This document shows, piece by piece, positions 44,887 through 53,927 of a stretch of 64,000 nucleotides of DNA. A program made the position numbers and the translations under genes. How positions within the stretch are numbered: position 1 is the first letter of the stretch; the number at the start of each line of letters is the position of its first letter. The notes below the pieces were generated by a model. That model was not told the DNA's origin. It was given only the letters and a program-made list of their open reading frames with translations, and did not search any database. The stretch is from assembly GCA_050951465.1 (NCBI GenBank), contig JBMNJC010000023.1, positions 40,936 to 104,935 of the forward strand. Direction: 5' to 3'. This stretch comes from JAAZHD01 sp012510895. Its GTDB lineage: Bacteria > Bacillota > Clostridia > Caldicoprobacterales > DTU083.

Positions 44887-45889
44887 ATCTGTCCCTCCAT
44901 TCCAGCATATCTATAAAAGCTTCCAGCCTTGTATCAAAACCCGCTTCTCCGCTGTGTTCGTCCAAAGTTATTGTAGTTAAAGGATATTTGTATTCCCTCC
45001 TATTGGCCCGTATTAATAACTCATCTATGAAAGAATCAATGCCGCATCCAAAACTTGTCAATAGAATCAGACCATCGATACTTCCGTACTCCATCATTGT
45101 CAGTCCACTTCCCAGTAAACGTTTGCCGTAGCTCCAGAATAGTTTCTTGGGGTATCTGTTGCATGCCCTGTCCACTTCTTCCTGAGTGCTTTGTTCGGGA
45201 AAAACAATTTCATAACCTTGCTCCGCCAGTTTCTTGCAGATATTCATATTTATATATGAATCATATATTAAATAAGGATGTCCTATAAGCCCGATTTTTC
45301 CTGCTTTTTCTTTTGAGGTCTTTGCCCTGGAAATAGGTTCCGCAGCTAAGTTTCTCCCGCTTGTTACACGATTGTGACTCGTATTTTTTACATTTTTATT
45401 TGTAGAGAAACCTTTTTCAAGCAGATACTCATATTTTTTTTGCTCTGCTTTGGCTTTATTGAGTGCATTTTTAATCTGCTGCGGAGAAGCGCCCAGTTTC
45501 CTGCCTGATTCCCACATGCCTATAAATCCTTTTTTCAAGCTGCTATGAGCATTAAAATCCATTATCAATAATTCCGGTCTGCCCGGAATAGAATTCAGGA
45601 TCATTTCAGGCAATCCAATAAATTTGGGACATATGTATTCTCCAGGTCGGATGGAAATTAATCTCGGTATTAATATCACGTCTGCTTTTCTAATCAAATC
45701 CATTACATGACCATGAAAAATTTTTACCGGCAAACAACAATCATCAACACAATTCTTGACACCATTTTCTAATATCTCCTTATTTGTATTTTGGGAAAGT
45801 ATAACTTCATGACCTAATTCCTTAAAAAAATTCACCCATAACGGAAAGTAGATAATATAAAGCAGAGCTTTAGGAATCCCTATTTTCAA
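44828..45889 (-). CDS. Acyl-CoA dehydratase activase-related protein (DUF2229-like), copy 1
   Basis: Paralogue of the next gene. MKIGIPKALLYIIYFPLWVNFFKELGHEV is the typical N-terminus of the family. NCVDDCCLPVKIFHGHV holds a cysteine pair, PRLISIRPGEYICPKFIGLPEM a further cysteine, and SFGCGIDSFIDELLI plus TTITLDEHSGEAGFDTRLEAFIDML match the ending of copy 2. The shared C-terminus D-E-x-(S/T)-G-E-A-G-(F/Y)-x-T-R-L-E-A-F suggests duplication. First gene of the three-gene unit. Confidence 0.82.
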   Translation of the reverse strand: MKIGIPKALLYIIYFPLWVNFFKELGHEVILSQNTNKEILENGVKNCVDDCCLPVKIFHGHVMDLIRKADVILIPRLISIRPGEYICPKFIGLPEMILNSIPGRPELLIMDFNAHSSLKKGFIGMWESGRKLGASPQQIKNALNKAKAEQKKYEYLLEKGFSTNKNVKNTSHNRVTSGRNLAAEPISRAKTSKEKAGKIGLIGHPYLIYDSYINMNICKKLAEQGYEIVFPEQSTQEEVDRACNRYPKKLFWSYGKRLLGSGLTMMEYGSIDGLILLTSFGCGIDSFIDELLIRANRREYKYPLTTITLDEHSGEAGFDTRLEAFIDMLEWRDRYDSHISSYGKSLYSGQRFV

Positions 45890-46098
45890 ATATTTTCCTC
45901 CCTTAAATAATTATAGACGCCTGACACAGTTATAAAGCTTACAAAATAGCATCTCGAATAGTATTTCCCAACATGTAAAAAAGAAAACATTTGATAATTC
46001 AAAACAAAAAAATCAGCAAAATTAACAATTTTTTAAAAGAAATATAGTTGTTTTATTGATAATATTATGATCTAGAACTAAAAAAACGTTTAAAAGTA

Positions 46099-46128
46099 TT
46101 GCTACCTGTTTACTTGTAATGATATACT
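46099..46128 (+). promoter_or_regulatory. Predicted promoter of the HPr-like gene
   Basis: TTGCTA at 46099-46104, an 18-base spacer and TATACT at 46123-46128, 33 bp before the start codon. The rest of 45890-46161 is AT-rich with no recognisable gene. Confidence 0.5.
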
Positions 46129-46161
46129 AATGTTGTAAAATTATAACTAGGAGGTATAGCT

Positions 46162-46389
46162 ATGAAAACCGTTAATATTAAACTGTCCTTAGCTGAAAAT
46201 GTCAAGACTTTCGTTAACATCGTAAACAAATATCCATATGAAATTGACCTTCGTTCCGGTCGTCACGTAATTGACGCAAAATCCATTTTAGGTATCTTCA
46301 GTCTCGATTTAAGCAAACCGGTTATTGTTGAAATATATAGCGATGATTGTGACGATTTCCTGGAAGAAATTAAAGACTTCATTATTTAG
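46162..46389 (+). CDS. HPr-family protein lacking the active-site histidine
   Basis: Small HPr-fold protein of 75 residues. The segment GRHVIDAKSILGIFSL aligns with the HPr Ser46 regulatory region (K-S-I-x-G), so the HPr-kinase target serine is present. The N-terminal segment where HPr has G-I-H-A-R-P instead reads SLAENVKTF, with no histidine. PTS phosphotransfer is therefore not expected. A regulatory role like that of Crh, as a CcpA corepressor or metabolic sensor, is an inference. A strong AGGAGG precedes the ATG. The gene was originally followed by a hairpin terminator now 1.7 kb away because of an IS insertion. Confidence 0.85.
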   Translation: MKTVNIKLSLAENVKTFVNIVNKYPYEIDLRSGRHVIDAKSILGIFSLDLSKPVIVEIYSDDCDDFLEEIKDFII

Positions 46390-46430
46390 CTTCGAAATCA
46401 TTTGAAGATAATCAGAACATTTTTATATGC

Positions 46431-46440
46431 ACTAATTAGT
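46431..46440. repeat. 10-bp palindromic direct duplication at the IS ends, left copy
   Basis: ACTAATTAGT is present at 46431-46440 and at 48096-48105, just outside the inverted repeats of the element. The word is itself a palindrome. Confidence 0.75.
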
Positions 46441-48095
46441 TTCCATTGAAAAAGTCATACTTTAAAATACTACACTACTTTTATTGTAGTAAGCGGATAT
46501 ATAATGTGGTAATATCGATTACCTTAACCCCAATTATGATTTAAAACTCCCTTTTAACTCTTATATATCATAATTGGGCCAGTTTCCATAGGTTGTGGGC
46601 CATAATACCCATGGCAATCCAGGATTTAGAGCCAGAGGTACCCCGTGATAGAATTCGGTTGAGGCCACGACACCTTTTAAGCATACTGATGGTAGCCTCA
46701 CTACCTGCCCTGAACCGTTGAAGCCTTTTAAACCAGAAAGCGGATTCAAGCTCTTTGCGTGCTTTGCTCTTTTTTCCCCGCTTTGGCATGCTGACACGTT
46801 TTACCCCGAGGGTATGAAGTTTGTCTTCATTGTCTTTGCTGTAAAAACCTCTGTCAGTGGCAACTTCCTTTGGAGTACGTCCAATATTGCTCTGATGTCC
46901 TTTCACAGCATCGATAAGCAGTGACTCATCAGAAGGGTTTCCCTCGTAAACTTCATAATGGGTTATTACTCCTTCTTCTGATTCTGCGATGAGCACTTTG
47001 CGGCCGAACTCCGTTGGAGATTTAATTTTACCTTTTTTAATTGGCCGGGCACCTGGATCAAAACGCTGACTATCCGATCCTTTAAATTGAGGTTGCCCTT
47101 ATTGACTTCCTCGGTCTGCTCAATAATCTTATCGGCAATCTGGATCATACCGGACAGTTCGTCGATAAGTTTTTGAGCCTCGTCTTTGATCTTTATGCCC
47201 GTTACTTGTTTAGCCCTGGCCAAGGCTTTTTTAGCATCTGCAACAGTATGCCTGGCAACTTCAGCTATCTGGCCGGTTATCTCACGTATTTCATGGAATT
47301 TTTCTTGTGTCCGGCGCTTTGAGGTTTTGGCGATTGCCAGTATCTTCTTTTTGATGCTTCTGCCTCGGTTACGGATTTTACCTGCTGCATCATTGGCTGC
47401 TTCAGCAATCCTGTTGACAGTACGGGTAATGACCCGGACACAATCTTCAAGCAGCTCAGCATCTGTAGGATAATGGATGTTTGACTCAGCGACAGTGGTA
47501 TCGATTCTTACCTTCCGGGCTTTTATCTTCTTCTCTTCCACTGCCTTGGTGATGATAATCTTATTGAGTTTGTCAAGGGTATCATTACCAAAGAGTTTAG
47601 TCAGTTTGCAAAGAGTCGAACCATCCGGAACCCTGGCATCCAGGGGGATATGGCAGAACCTTCTCCATTTGATGCTATCGGAAACCTGCTGATGTAATTC
47701 TTCGTAGCTGAGGGAATACATATGCTTGAGGTACATCATCCGTATATATACCTGTAATGGAGTAGATGGCCTGCCATGCTTCTTATGGAAGTACTCGATG
47801 AACGGCTGTACTATCTTTTCGTCATTAAGATATTTGTCGATGATTGAAAGCTCATCATCCAACACTGTTAATTCTTCTGGTATTAGGTAGTCAGCTAAGG
47901 AAATCTGTTGATTATCGAATTTTAACATTTTTCTATCCTCCCGGCAGGATTTGCCCAACGGGAAGTCGAATATATCTATTGATCCCGTTGGGTGTTGAGT
48001 TTGTATTTGTGATTATTTACTAATTCGACATTCAAACGGGATTTCCTTTTGGTTTGGTAAAATTTACAATTAAAGTTTAGACTTTTTCAATGAGA
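46441..48095. mobile_element. IS1182/ISNCY-type insertion sequence with disrupted transposase
   Basis: A 1655-bp element. The left end TTCCATTGAAAAAGTC and the reverse complement of the right end TCTCATTGAAAAAGTC are inverted repeats that continue with ACTTTAA. It is flanked on both sides by ACTAATTAGT. It encodes one transposase on the minus strand, broken by a frameshift. It lies between the HPr-like gene and that gene's terminator. Confidence 0.85.
46568..47928 (-). pseudogene. IS1182/ISNCY-type DDE transposase, frameshifted
   Basis: Two overlapping frames together encode one transposase of about 454 residues. The N-terminal part starts at ATG 47928 after GGGAGGAT and contains the DUF772-like domain (HGRPSTPLQVYIRMMYLKHMY), RKVRIDTTVAES with the first catalytic aspartate, and a lysine-rich helical insert. 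After KDRIVSV the frame is lost at a four-base run near 47060. Adding one base restores FDPGARPIKKGKIKSPTEFG and the C-terminal part, with TDRGFYSKDN (second aspartate) and GSEATISMLKRCRG (glutamate). Probably inactive unless the indel is an error. Confidence 0.87.
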
Positions 48096-48105
48096 ACTAA
48101 TTAGT

Positions 48106-48141
48106 AAAGATAGCCGTTTACTTAGGCTATCTTTTATTTTA
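48106..48141 (+). terminator. Original terminator of the HPr-like gene
   Basis: AAAGATAGCC, loop GTTTACTTA, GGCTATCTTT, then TTATTTTATT. It begins right after the right copy of ACTAATTAGT, so before the insertion it lay about 50 bp beyond the HPr-like stop codon. Confidence 0.8.
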
Positions 48142-48192
48142 TTATATAATGTAATGAGTATTTCAAGATAATAAAAAATACAGGTGAGCATG

Positions 48193-48708
48193 ATGGAAAT
48201 GATCAGATTAACGGATAATAAATTATCCATATTGTTCTTTGTAAAAGCATTAAACATACCCCTGCTCAATGAACATATTACAGAGTATTTCATAAAAAAG
48301 TATCTTATATCATATTTCGTCCTTCAGCAATTACTTGCAGAACTGGTGGAATCAAATCATCTGAATTATGTTAAAGGCCGGCAGAATCACTATTATACAA
48401 TTTCCGAAAAAGGAAAAGAAGTATTGAACTTTTTTCAGTCCCGCATTGATTATAATATCAGACAGGACATATTGAATTATGCAAGGGAAAACAGGGACCG
48501 GCTCCGAAATGAGAGTCAGTTAACTGCAAATTACAAAAGATTGGATAATAATGAATATGAAGTAATCCTTCAGGTTATGGAAGACGATATTATTATTATG
48601 GACCTGAAACTTACCGTTGCTAATGCTGATCAGGCTCAGACCATATGTTTCAACTGGAAAACAAAAGCGCCGGAGGTCTATAAAAAAATAATGGAATCCC
48701 TGATCTAG
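48193..48708 (+). CDS. DUF4364 family protein (winged-helix-like)
   Basis: About 171 residues, common in Clostridia and of unknown function. The N-terminal half resembles a winged helix, with LTDNKLSILFFVKAL, an LLAELVESNHLNYVKG recognition-helix-like segment, and YYTISEKGKEVLNFF as wing. The C-terminal half is a small alpha/beta region (YEVILQVMEDDIIIMDLKLTVAN). A regulatory role is likely but unproven. The start is uncertain: AGGTGAG suits ATG 48193, while GTG 48184, ATG 48190 and ATG 48199 are also in frame. The stop codon lies inside a bidirectional terminator. Confidence 0.8.
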   Translation: MEMIRLTDNKLSILFFVKALNIPLLNEHITEYFIKKYLISYFVLQQLLAELVESNHLNYVKGRQNHYYTISEKGKEVLNFFQSRIDYNIRQDILNYARENRDRLRNESQLTANYKRLDNNEYEVILQVMEDDIIIMDLKLTVANADQAQTICFNWKTKAPEVYKKIMESLI

Positions 48709-48727
48709 GATTCCATTTTATTTTTGT
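48691..48727. terminator. Bidirectional terminator between DUF4364 and folC
   Basis: ATGGAATCC, 7-base loop, GGATTCCAT. It is followed on the plus strand by TTTATTTTTG and on the minus strand by TATTTTTTTA, so it can end both convergent transcripts. The stem covers the last codons and stop of the DUF4364 gene. Confidence 0.85.
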
Positions 48728-50071
48728 TTATATATTAAGATCGAGCATTTCACGCAAAATTGTTCTTGCTTCACCGATTAAATACAAAGAACCGCTAATT
48801 AACATTACTTTCTTTTCACATTGATCTTCATGCTCATTTTTTTCCTCCCGCAACCATTTTAATACTGAGTGAAGAGCCTTAGTCAAATCCGGTTGCACAT
48901 ATATATCTGTATTATATTTTTGTACTATCTCCCTTAATTGCTCGGCCGCCATAGATCTGGGGCTGTGCGGCATGGTGACCATGACCCTGTCTGCCAATGG
49001 GCAAAGAATTCCGGATACACCTTCCACATCCTTGTCCCGAAGCATACCAAAAACCAGATACAACTTTGAATCAGGGAAATAATGACGAACAGCATCTGCC
49101 AAAACTTGTGCACCGGAAAGATTGTGAGCGCCATCCAATATAATCACAGGATCTTTGCTTATCATCTCCATGCGACCCGGCCATTTTGCTTTTTCCAAGC
49201 CTGTATATATATCCCTTTCTTCTATTGGAAAGCCCTTATCTTTTAATAAACAAATGCACGCAAGTGAGCAGGCGGCATTTAAAAGCTGATGCTTCCCGGA
49301 TAAATGAATAGTCAGGTTTCTCATTGTTTTTCCGAGAAAAGTGAAGTCAAAATTTTGTGTAGAAAATGTATCGTATCGTACTGTAATTTGCTCGGGTGAG
49401 ATCGGGTAATATTGGCAGCCTCGCTTTGCAGCCAATCTTTCAAGGACCAGCCCTGCTTCTTCTTTCTGGGGATACGAAACCACAGGCACACCAGGCTTGA
49501 TAATGCCGCCTTTCTCGTAGGCAATCTCTTCCAGGCTATGTCCTAATACTTTTGTATGATCATAGCTGATCGATGTAATAACAGAAACTAAAGGATTTAT
49601 AACATTGGTGGCATCCAGCCTTCCTCCAAGCCCTACCTCAACAACAGCAATATCTACATTCTGTCTGGCAAACCAAAGAAACCCCAGTGCCGTAATAACC
49701 TCAAAGAATGTAGGATGATTATAGCCGTCATGAACCATTTCCTCTACATGCATCCGTATTTCATCGATAAGCGCAGCTACTGATTCCTGAGGAATCTCTT
49801 CAGAGTTAATTTGGATCCTTTCAGTAAAGCGCTCCAAATAAGGAGAGATAAACATTCCTACTCTATAGCCGCCTTCCCGGAGGATGCTGGCAGTCATTGC
49901 GGTTACAGAACCTTTTCCATTTGTTCCTGCTACATGTACTGAAGGATAATTATTCTGCGGGTTACCTAAACGTCTAAGTAATTCGGTTATATTAGCCAGC
50001 CCCAGTTTTGACCCGAACTTGACAGTACTTTCTATATATTTTAAAGCTTCCTCGTAATTTATAGCCAACAC
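48728..50071 (-). CDS. folC: Folylpolyglutamate synthase/dihydrofolate synthase
   Basis: Mur-ligase-family enzyme adding glutamates to folates (and glutamate to dihydropteroate). Nucleotide-binding loop VAGTNGKGSVTAM near residue 47, then FISPYLERFTERIQIN, VEVGLGGRLDATNVI and SYDHTKVLG. GRMEMISKDPVIILDGAHNLSGAQ is the conserved linker region. 447 residues is normal. The start lies 31 bp after valS on the same strand, so it is likely co-expressed under the valine T-box. Confidence 0.95.
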   Translation of the reverse strand: MLAINYEEALKYIESTVKFGSKLGLANITELLRRLGNPQNNYPSVHVAGTNGKGSVTAMTASILREGGYRVGMFISPYLERFTERIQINSEEIPQESVAALIDEIRMHVEEMVHDGYNHPTFFEVITALGFLWFARQNVDIAVVEVGLGGRLDATNVINPLVSVITSISYDHTKVLGHSLEEIAYEKGGIIKPGVPVVSYPQKEEAGLVLERLAAKRGCQYYPISPEQITVRYDTFSTQNFDFTFLGKTMRNLTIHLSGKHQLLNAACSLACICLLKDKGFPIEERDIYTGLEKAKWPGRMEMISKDPVIILDGAHNLSGAQVLADAVRHYFPDSKLYLVFGMLRDKDVEGVSGILCPLADRVMVTMPHSPRSMAAEQLREIVQKYNTDIYVQPDLTKALHSVLKWLREEKNEHEDQCEKKVMLISGSLYLIGEARTILREMLDLNI

Positions 50072-50102
50072 CTGCCTTTCTCTTTTCTTGCATGCTCGAA
50101 TG

Positions 50103-52745
50103 TCAAACTTTCAGTTTGGAAATTTGAACCATTACCTTATCCATCATATCTTTGTACTTTCTCTGTTTTTCCCGTTCTTCCTCCACTACTGCTGCAGGGG
50201 CCTTTTTAACAAAGTTATTATTGGACAATTTGCCCGCTACCCTTGCAAGTTCCTTTTCCAATCTTGCTTTTTCCTTTTCTAAACGCTCCAATTCCTTATC
50301 GAAATCGATTAAATCCTCAAGAGGAATGAACATTTCTGCCCTGGCTGTTATCAAAGACATAGCATTCTCGGGGATGCCTGCTTTGTCATGCCGAATCTCA
50401 ATTTCGGATACGCCGGCAAGCTTCTCAAAATAAGTATCAGCATTTCTAAATAGACCGGCATCATCCTTCTTGCATACAAGAATCAGTTTAGCTCTTTTAG
50501 ATGGAGGAACATCCATTTCTGAACGGATATTCCGTATAGAACGAATGGCTTCCATAATGGCTTCCATATCTGCTTCTGCTTGTAAGTTAATTTCTTTCGG
50601 AATCACCTGCGGCCAGGAAGAAACCATTATACTTTCTTCCTCATTAGGCAAATGCTGCCACAGCTCTTCCGTTATAAAAGGCATAAACGGATGCAACAAT
50701 TTTAATGTATTGGATAGAACATAAATCAATGTATAAAGAGCAGTACCCTTTGCCTGTGCATCATTCCCATACAGTCTGGGTTTTACAAGTTCTATATACC
50801 AATCACAAAACTCATTCCAGGCAAAGTCGTATATTTTTTGTGCTGCAAGACCCAGCTCATACTTATTTAGATTATCAGTGACTTCTCCCGCCAGCTGATT
50901 ATATCGGCTGATAATCCACTTGTCAGCAATTTCCATTTTCTCGGGTTTTATGGAATCCAGCTCAGCATTTTGCAGATTCATCAGTATAAATCGGGTGGCA
51001 TTCCACAGCTTATTGGCAAAATTTCGATTGGCTTCTACCTTTTCATAATAGAAACGCATATCATTTCCCGGGGAATTCCCAACAGTAAGACTCATTCGCA
51101 AGGCATCTGCACCATACTTATCTATAATCTCCAGAGGGTCAATGCCATTGCCCAAAGATTTACTCATCTTTCTTCCCTCGGAATCCCTGACAATTCCATG
51201 GATAAATACATCGCGGAAGGGAACTTCATTAAGATGTTCAATGCCTGAAAAAATCATGCGGGCTACCCAGAAAAAGATGATATCGTATCCGGTTACCAAA
51301 ACATTGGTTGGATAGAAGTATTTAAGTTCTTCTGTTTCTTCCGGCCAGCCCAGTGTGGAAAAGGGCCAAAGAGCAGAACTGAACCATGTATCCAAAACAT
51401 CTTCATCCTGTCGGAGTTGTTCGCTGCCGCAGCTGCATTTTAAGGGCTTTTCTGCTGCTATAATGGTCTCACCGCAACTGTCGCAATAATAGGCCGGTAT
51501 ACGATGACCCCACCAAAGCTGCCTGGAAATGCACCAGTCTTTTATATTTTCCATCCAGTTAAAATAGATTTTACTAAACCGTTCAGGTATGAATCGTATT
51601 TTTCCTGATCGCACAGCATCAATGGCAGGTTCTGCCAAAGGCTTCATTTTTACAAACCACTGTTTGGATACTATGGGTTCTACTGTTGTTCCACAGCGAT
51701 AACATTCACCTACATTATGTTTATGATCTTCTATTTTCAGCAAAAGACCCAAAGATTCTAAATCCTTTACAACTGCCTTTCGCGCTTCATATCGGTCCAT
51801 GCCTTCATATTTCCCGGCTTTATCGTTCATCCTGCCGGCATCATCCATTACACGGATAACCGGTAAATTATGCCTCTGTCCTACCTCAAAATCATTTGGG
51901 TCGTGGGCAGGTGTAATTTTTACAACTCCGGTACCAAAATCCTTATCTACATAGGAATCCGCTATAATGGGAATTTCGCGGTTCATCAGAGGAAGAATAA
52001 CTGTTTTTCCTATCAGATGCTGATATCTTTTGTCTTCAGGATGAACTGCTACCGCCGTATCACCTAACATGGTTTCCGGGCGGGTAGTTGCTAAAACAAC
52101 GCGCTCTTTGCTGTCTTTTACAGGATAAGCAATATGCCAGAAATGACCCTGCTGCTCCTCATATTCAACTTCTGCATCAGACAAGGCAGTCCTGCAGTCA
52201 GGACACCAGTTTATAATTCGATCTCCCCTGTAAATAAGCCCTTTGTTATACAAACGAACAAACACTTCGGTAACTGCTTTGCTGCAACCTTCGTCAAGAG
52301 TGAAACGCTCTCGTTGCCAATCACATGACGAACCAAGTTTTTTTAATTGTTCTACAATTCTGCCTCCATACTTTTCTTTCCATTCCCAAGCTCTTTCCAG
52401 AAACTTTTCTCGTCCGAGATCATTTTTAGTAAGTCCTTCTTTTTCCAATTGTTCTACAATTTTTACTTCCGTGGCTATGCTGGCGTGGTCGGTACCGGGT
52501 AACCATAGTGCAGAATACCCTTGCATACGTTTCCAGCGGATAATGATATCCTGCAGGGTATTATCCAGGGCATGACCCATATGCAGCTTTCCTGTTATAT
52601 TCGGAGGCGGTATCACAATACAAAAGGGTTCCTTATTATCATCCACTACTGCATGGAAATAGCCTTTTTCTTCCCATTGTCTATAAAGCCTGTCTTCTAC
52701 TTGTTTTGGATCATAAGTTTTCGCTAAACTTTGCTTATTTGCCAA
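50103..52745 (-). CDS. valS: Valyl-tRNA synthetase
   Basis: Class I aminoacyl-tRNA synthetase charging tRNA-Val, with editing. HIGH-type motif PPPNITGKLHMGHALDNTLQD is present, together with the editing domain (ATTRPETMLGDTAVAVHPED), the KMSKS motif in GRKMSKSLGNGIDP and a C-terminal coiled coil (LERLEKEKARLEKELARV). I place the start at TTG 52745, with GGGAGG 8 bases upstream. That gives about 880 residues; the in-frame start at 52778 has no ribosome site. It is preceded by a T-box leader. Confidence 0.96.
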   Translation of the reverse strand: MANKQSLAKTYDPKQVEDRLYRQWEEKGYFHAVVDDNKEPFCIVIPPPNITGKLHMGHALDNTLQDIIIRWKRMQGYSALWLPGTDHASIATEVKIVEQLEKEGLTKNDLGREKFLERAWEWKEKYGGRIVEQLKKLGSSCDWQRERFTLDEGCSKAVTEVFVRLYNKGLIYRGDRIINWCPDCRTALSDAEVEYEEQQGHFWHIAYPVKDSKERVVLATTRPETMLGDTAVAVHPEDKRYQHLIGKTVILPLMNREIPIIADSYVDKDFGTGVVKITPAHDPNDFEVGQRHNLPVIRVMDDAGRMNDKAGKYEGMDRYEARKAVVKDLESLGLLLKIEDHKHNVGECYRCGTTVEPIVSKQWFVKMKPLAEPAIDAVRSGKIRFIPERFSKIYFNWMENIKDWCISRQLWWGHRIPAYYCDSCGETIIAAEKPLKCSCGSEQLRQDEDVLDTWFSSALWPFSTLGWPEETEELKYFYPTNVLVTGYDIIFFWVARMIFSGIEHLNEVPFRDVFIHGIVRDSEGRKMSKSLGNGIDPLEIIDKYGADALRMSLTVGNSPGNDMRFYYEKVEANRNFANKLWNATRFILMNLQNAELDSIKPEKMEIADKWIISRYNQLAGEVTDNLNKYELGLAAQKIYDFAWNEFCDWYIELVKPRLYGNDAQAKGTALYTLIYVLSNTLKLLHPFMPFITEELWQHLPNEEESIMVSSWPQVIPKEINLQAEADMEAIMEAIRSIRNIRSEMDVPPSKRAKLILVCKKDDAGLFRNADTYFEKLAGVSEIEIRHDKAGIPENAMSLITARAEMFIPLEDLIDFDKELERLEKEKARLEKELARVAGKLSNNNFVKKAPAAVVEEEREKQRKYKDMMDKVMVQISKLKV

Positions 52746-52847
52746 AATTCGAACCTCCCATTCATACCTTATTACCATTAAATTGATTCTGATAAACTAA
52801 TACTTTAAATCTATGGTTTAATTATTCATTGTTCATTTTCTCTAAAA

Positions 52848-53096
52848 CAAAAAAACTTTCGTCATAAAGGACGAAAGTTATTCCGCGGTACCACCTTTGT
52901 TCCGGCCGATTTAAAAACAACCGACTCTTTATACTCTGTAACGGGAGCACCCGTTGCAACCTAACCATAACGGCTTCAGCTGCAAGGCTCGAAAGCGACC
53001 TTCCGCACTGCTAACTCCTGAAAGCCTTTCAGCCGATGAGCTTTCTTCTCTGTAGGATGCCTGGTGCGTACTCCTCTTTCTCACTGCCTTTAATCA
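52848..53096 (-). promoter_or_regulatory. T-box riboswitch leader of valS-folC (valine)
   Basis: The leader contains the T-box sequence GGTGGTACCGCGGAA (52881-52895). Then comes a terminator ACTTTCGTC-loop-GACGAAAGT followed by seven T (about 52850-52880). Stem I can pair GAAAG and GCAC on its 5' side with GTGC and CTTTC on its 3' side. The internal loop between them contains GTC (52997-52999), a valine codon in the specifier position. Uncharged tRNA-Val would stabilise the antiterminator and switch on valS. Confidence 0.93.
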
Positions 53097-53102
53097 TGTT
53101 TT

Positions 53103-53130
53103 ATTATACTCAAACTATAAGCTTTGTCAA
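53103..53130 (-). promoter_or_regulatory. Promoter of the valS T-box transcript
   Basis: Minus strand TTGACA, 16-base spacer, TATAAT. The -35 box overlaps the stop codon of pgsA, and transcription would start near 53096. Confidence 0.8.
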
Positions 53131-53660
53131 CTATTCTTCCCCTTTGGGTTTTCTCCTCTGAAATTCAAAACAGCATATTGGACTAATGCCAAAACAGTAC
53201 TTATAACTGCTATTATCATTATATGCTTGGCATAAACAAAGTCAAGGACAAGTGTAGTAATAGCAATATAAAACAAAAAGGTAGCCAGCTTTCCATAAAT
53301 ATTTGCCTGTACTACTACTTTGCGATTCTTCAACAGAAACGCTGCCCCTGCTATCATAAGTAATTCTTTTAGGGCAATTATCAGAATAACCCATAATTTA
53401 ATTATTCCATCTATGAAATAACAACCCAACACTGTAAGCAACATCAACTTATCGGCAAGGGGATCCATTAGCTTCCCCCATTTTGTGATCAGATTATAGC
53501 GCCTTGCAATATATCCATCCAGAGCATCCGTCAACCCGGCAATCAGGAAAACGGCAAAAGCCCATATTTTATTATAAGGCATCCCTTTGTTGAAATATAA
53601 AAAAGGATAGAGACCTACAAGTAAAAAGCGAACCAAAGTTAAAGCATTTGGTATGTTCAC
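53127..53660 (-). CDS. pgsA: CDP-diacylglycerol--glycerol-3-phosphate 3-phosphatidyltransferase
   Basis: Membrane enzyme making phosphatidylglycerophosphate. The CDP-alcohol phosphotransferase motif D-G-x2-A-R-x8-G-x3-D-x3-D is present as LTDALDGYIARRYNLITKWGKLMDPLADK near residues 41-70. The N-terminus MNIPNALTLVRFLLVGLYPF is typical. About four to five membrane helices in 177 residues. No clear operon partner. The 53661-53927 gap upstream holds no recognisable gene. Confidence 0.93.
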   Translation of the reverse strand: MNIPNALTLVRFLLVGLYPFLYFNKGMPYNKIWAFAVFLIAGLTDALDGYIARRYNLITKWGKLMDPLADKLMLLTVLGCYFIDGIIKLWVILIIALKELLMIAGAAFLLKNRKVVVQANIYGKLATFLFYIAITTLVLDFVYAKHIMIIAVISTVLALVQYAVLNFRGENPKGKNS

Positions 53661-53927
53661 TTACATGCCTCCAGTCTGCATATCCCTTTTAACATATCTT
53701 CGATTTTTATGTCTGATAGATATAAGACATCTTTATCTGTGCTCCGGATTTCAGCTATCCAAGTTTTCTTGAATTTAATGGAATCCAACTCCTAACTATA
53801 TTATACATTAAACATAATTATACATGCACTTTAATGCATGCTTCAATATAATTTATTAATATTCGACTAAAACAGGTGAAAACCTTCCATATTATTAAAC
53901 TCCTATTCTTTTTAATTCTACATTGAT

